Assembly: GCF_037975245.1 (NCBI RefSeq)
Contig: NC_092564.1
Location: 28,380,984 to 28,444,983, forward strand
Length of the DNA stretch: 64,000 bases
From: Apostichopus japonicus
Lineage: Eukaryota; Echinodermata; Holothuroidea; Aspidochirotida; Stichopodidae
Direction of reading: 5' to 3'
The notes below the pieces were generated by a model. It was not told the origin of the DNA. It saw only the letters and a list, made by a program, of their open reading frames with translations, and did no database searches. Each line of letters starts with the position of its first letter. The first letter of the stretch is position 1. This document shows positions 60,176 through 64,000 of this stretch, in pieces. Made by a program: the position numbers and the translations under genes.

Positions 60176-60687
60176 TCCATTATTGTGGGCTATTATCAAC
60201 ATGCACAATTCTCATATGAGAAGGAGTGTCAAACGAACCAAGAGATTTTGAAATTTTTAAGGAGGAGTAACTGGATGAAGATGTTGGAGGTTCTCTCCTG
60301 AAAACCGTCATTGATTCCTCCATGGTTACAATGGTTTCTTTGCATTGCATATTCAATTTTGCGAACCTCTTTCGATGCATAGAAAAGCAAGTCTTGCTGG
60401 TCACTAAATGTTACAAGCCTTGACTGGGTATAGGTGTGGCGTACTAACACAGCTACCATGGTCACTCTTGCTCATGAGACATTCTCTCATCCACCACAGT
60501 CACTTTGAATACACCCTTTTCTTTCTTTTTCTTTTCATCATTTTCGTTTGTATAACATGGATGTGGAAAATGAGTGGGAAATAAACAACTTGCTCTGACC
60601 ATTTCCTCCCTTTTGCACAGTAGTTTATGCATGTTTGCACTTTGATGGGGTCAAGTATGTCTTTTTTTCCCCCCGTAAATTGTTTAG

Positions 60688-61710
<1,023 letters not shown>

Positions 61711-61860
61711 TCTTGCCTCCTGTGATGGTGCCACGCCAAAGTGATATTCCTGCGGATTTAAGAGCGCTACCGCCTCCATCTTTGGATGACCTAGCAAGCA
61801 CTGTGCCAGACAATGCAAACTACCCTACAAGCATGGATGCACAGAATATCCTTCCTCCAG
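61711..61860 (+). CDS. Smad2/3: Smad2/3 coding exon 3 (MH1 end and start of linker)
   Basis: The acceptor TTTAATCACCAG joins in phase 1, completing Val132. The exon reads VLPPVMVPRQSDIPADL, close to the VLPPVLVPRHTE stretch that ends MH1 in Smad2/3, then a proline- and acid-rich linker start (LPPPSLDDLASTVPDNANYP, then SMDAQNILPP). It ends CCTCCAG/GTAACT, leaving one base. Vertebrate Smad3 continues here with the PPPGY motif (the PY motif bound by Smurf/NEDD4L ligases), so the next exon probably carries it; I do not find it before the window ends. Exons 1-3 without the cassette encode 181 residues. Confidence 0.95.
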
Positions 61861-64000
61861 GTAACTGAATGAAGATAACAGTGTAATGGTAATAATGGAG
61901 TAACATGTTTAACCTTCATTAACTTTGAGATGGATAAAAAGAGTGATACCCACATGGGCTGGATTTAGCTTGTTGGGCCGGATGGTTGCGAGAGGCCCCA
62001 TGGGTGTTAACAGAGACAAAGATGACTGTTAGTGCACCTCTTGATATCACAGTAGAACAAATCAATCTAGCCATACTGAGTAATACATGGTTTCAGCAAT
62101 AACTGAACAGCAACAAGAACTCAACCTGCAGGTTCACTAGTGAAAGAAAGAACAAATCAAGCTAGCCATACTGAGTAATACATGGTTTCAGCAATAACTG
62201 AACAGCTCAGTCCAATAGGGAAATTTTTAATAACTGCAAAAAAACAAAACAACAAGAAACATGAGTAGTGATGAGGAGGTTATGGGAGATTGGTTGTGAG
62301 AATGTTTTTGTCCATTAGAGATTGAGGGGCACCTTCAGGTTAATGTAGACTCCCAGGACTTTCTTCTTATCAGCCTCTTTTACCCAACACCCGCCCCCCC
62401 CCCCCCTGCCTCGCAATTAAAGCAGCTTGGTTTGATAAAAGAAATGTACATTCTATCACAACTTAAGCAAGTCTGCATTGACACAAATTTGTGCCCTGAA
62501 CTTCCACTGATAAGTGTGTTGTCAATGGAAGACAATGATAGTGTGCTGTAGCAACACCTGTTGACTGGTGGCAATCCAGCTCTCCATTATGTGATAGTGT
62601 CCCTACCAGGTTCCTTTCCTGGATGTCAATTAGATACTCATTAGTTTCTGGTTTCTTATCAATGGCAAAATGATCTCCTTCATGCATTCATGAGGGTGAT
62701 CATGTATGTGTGTGTTTGTATATGACACCTGCTTGTAAATCACGAGAACAATAATTGTATCTTGGTTGGATCCCTCACAATCCGTGTCCAAACCTCACAC
62801 TTGGTATCTAGACTTCCCTTGGTGATTGTAAGTATAATTCCAAACTTCCAGCTGAGATGATTATCTTACTTAATACTTAGATTCACCGAAGTGAACTTAT
62901 TTCTTATGGGGAGGTCAAAGATCATTTGAGGTCAACAGTTTTCAAATTTTGAAATCCATGTGTAAACTTCATATGTGGTACTGTATGAGGGTCTACCTTA
63001 TATGTGAGTACAAGAACCTCTTTTTCTTTCTAGATGGCAAAGGTCAATTTGATGTCAACAGAAGTCACAATCTGAAAAACTTGTTCACAAACATTCCTAA
63101 TTTAAAGCATAAATGAACTTGAAACTTGATGTGTAGGTCCACATCAATGTAGGAATCTTGCTGTTTAACCTTGAAGCAATGCCTCTAACTTCAGGCTATT
63201 TCCTAACTTCGGTGGATTTTGCTGTTTGCCAGTTGAACAAAGTAGGCCAGTATGGCATTTGCAATTCCGAGCGAGTGGACAGTAAGGGGAAAAAAACACA
63301 CCATATGTCAGGTAATAGTTGTCATTCAAAATGTCGGCATGATTTTTGTACCCTGCCGCTGCTGGTCACCAACAAATATCATCGGGCTGCTGCTCTCTTA
63401 AAAGCCTGTACAATAACTGATCTGTGCTGTAACTCTGGAAAATGCCAGTGCAGCAGGAACTTGATTTAAGCCAGTAAAGTTTTGGAATACTTTCAAGTTG
63501 TGTTTCTAGCAAGTGGCTAAATTTGTGCGATCTAGGCCCGTAGAAGGCAATAATGGCGAACTTGAACATCTTCTGTGCAGTAAAACCATTATATTGGTGC
63601 AATTCTAGGCCTGCAGAAGGCAATAATGGTAAACTTGAACATCTTCTGTGCAGTGAAACCATTTTATTTCATCCAGGGCAAATATTTAGTCAGTTTCAGT
63701 TTCCTTTATACCAGTATAAATAACATAAATACAATTTATAAATAGGAGAGTGTGAAAAGTTATGAAACATAACAATAAAATCACAATAACAATAAAAAGA
63801 AAAACGAATAAAGGCAAAAAAAAAAACAATAAAAATTGGTAGTCTGGTTGTCTGATACAGCTCCGTTCAGATGACAAAAAAAAAATCAGCTTTGAAGGTC
63901 GTCCCAGGGATGATGGACTGAGTTGTTCAAATTAACTGCAGATTGCATTATAACTTAATACCCCCAAATATGTGAAAAGATAAATTGGTATTTCCCTCCA
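61861..64000 (+). other. Smad2/3: Smad2/3 intron 3 (open at window edge)
   Basis: No linker or MH2 exon found. Holds two local direct repeats: 62056-62108 with 62153-62206 (about 53 bp each), and 63530-63592 with 63603-63666 (about 63 bp each), plus GGTCA-rich repeat relics at 62900-63130 and a C13 tract at 62393. Confidence 0.7.

Overview
This is eukaryotic, animal nuclear DNA: AT-rich, gene-poor, full of microsatellites, minisatellites and transposon relics, with spliceosomal introns. The one gene I recognise with confidence is a Smad2/3 (R-Smad of the TGF-beta/activin/nodal branch) on the + strand, of which the first three coding exons lie in the window. Gene content, large introns, many AGGCCTAGG-type motifs and the repeat families suggest a marine invertebrate deuterostome, most likely an echinoderm such as a sea cucumber. 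That taxonomic call is inference.

Layout. 1-1.1 kb: the edge of a possible minus-strand gene, with one good-looking exon (976-1074) and one weaker one (1-85). 1.4-31 kb: a transposon graveyard. It holds a TTAA-flanked MITE, a 1.17 kb foldback element with a 6-bp target duplication, three degraded non-LTR reverse transcriptase fragments, a Penelope GIY-YIG fragment, two copies of a tRNA-derived SINE, and many non-autonomous hAT-type elements. The hAT elements have CA-starting termini, G/C tracts and 5- or 8-bp target duplications, and are nested up to three deep. Five copies of a shared ~94-bp module recur inside them. At 30.9 kb lies a Penelope-type terminal fragment with a hammerhead-ribozyme-like core.

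31.7-64 kb: the Smad2/3 gene. Coding exon 1 (32080-32279) is separated by 28.5 kb from exon 2 (60783-60976); exon 3 (61711-61860) follows, and the rest (linker and MH2) lies beyond the right edge. The giant intron is poor in transposons to about 53 kb but rich in tandem repeats (units of about 83, 36 and 135 bp). It also holds a complete 1.67 kb hAT-type element and a degraded DIRS/Gypsy-like retrotransposon.

The most interesting object is inside that intron: a 60-nt segment (39353-39412) with strong splice sites whose phase (2-2) and length (20 codons) let it splice in frame between exons 1 and 2. This is exactly where vertebrate Smad2 carries its exon-3 insert, which blocks DNA binding. If expressed, this invertebrate gene could make both Smad3-like and Smad2-like isoforms from one locus.
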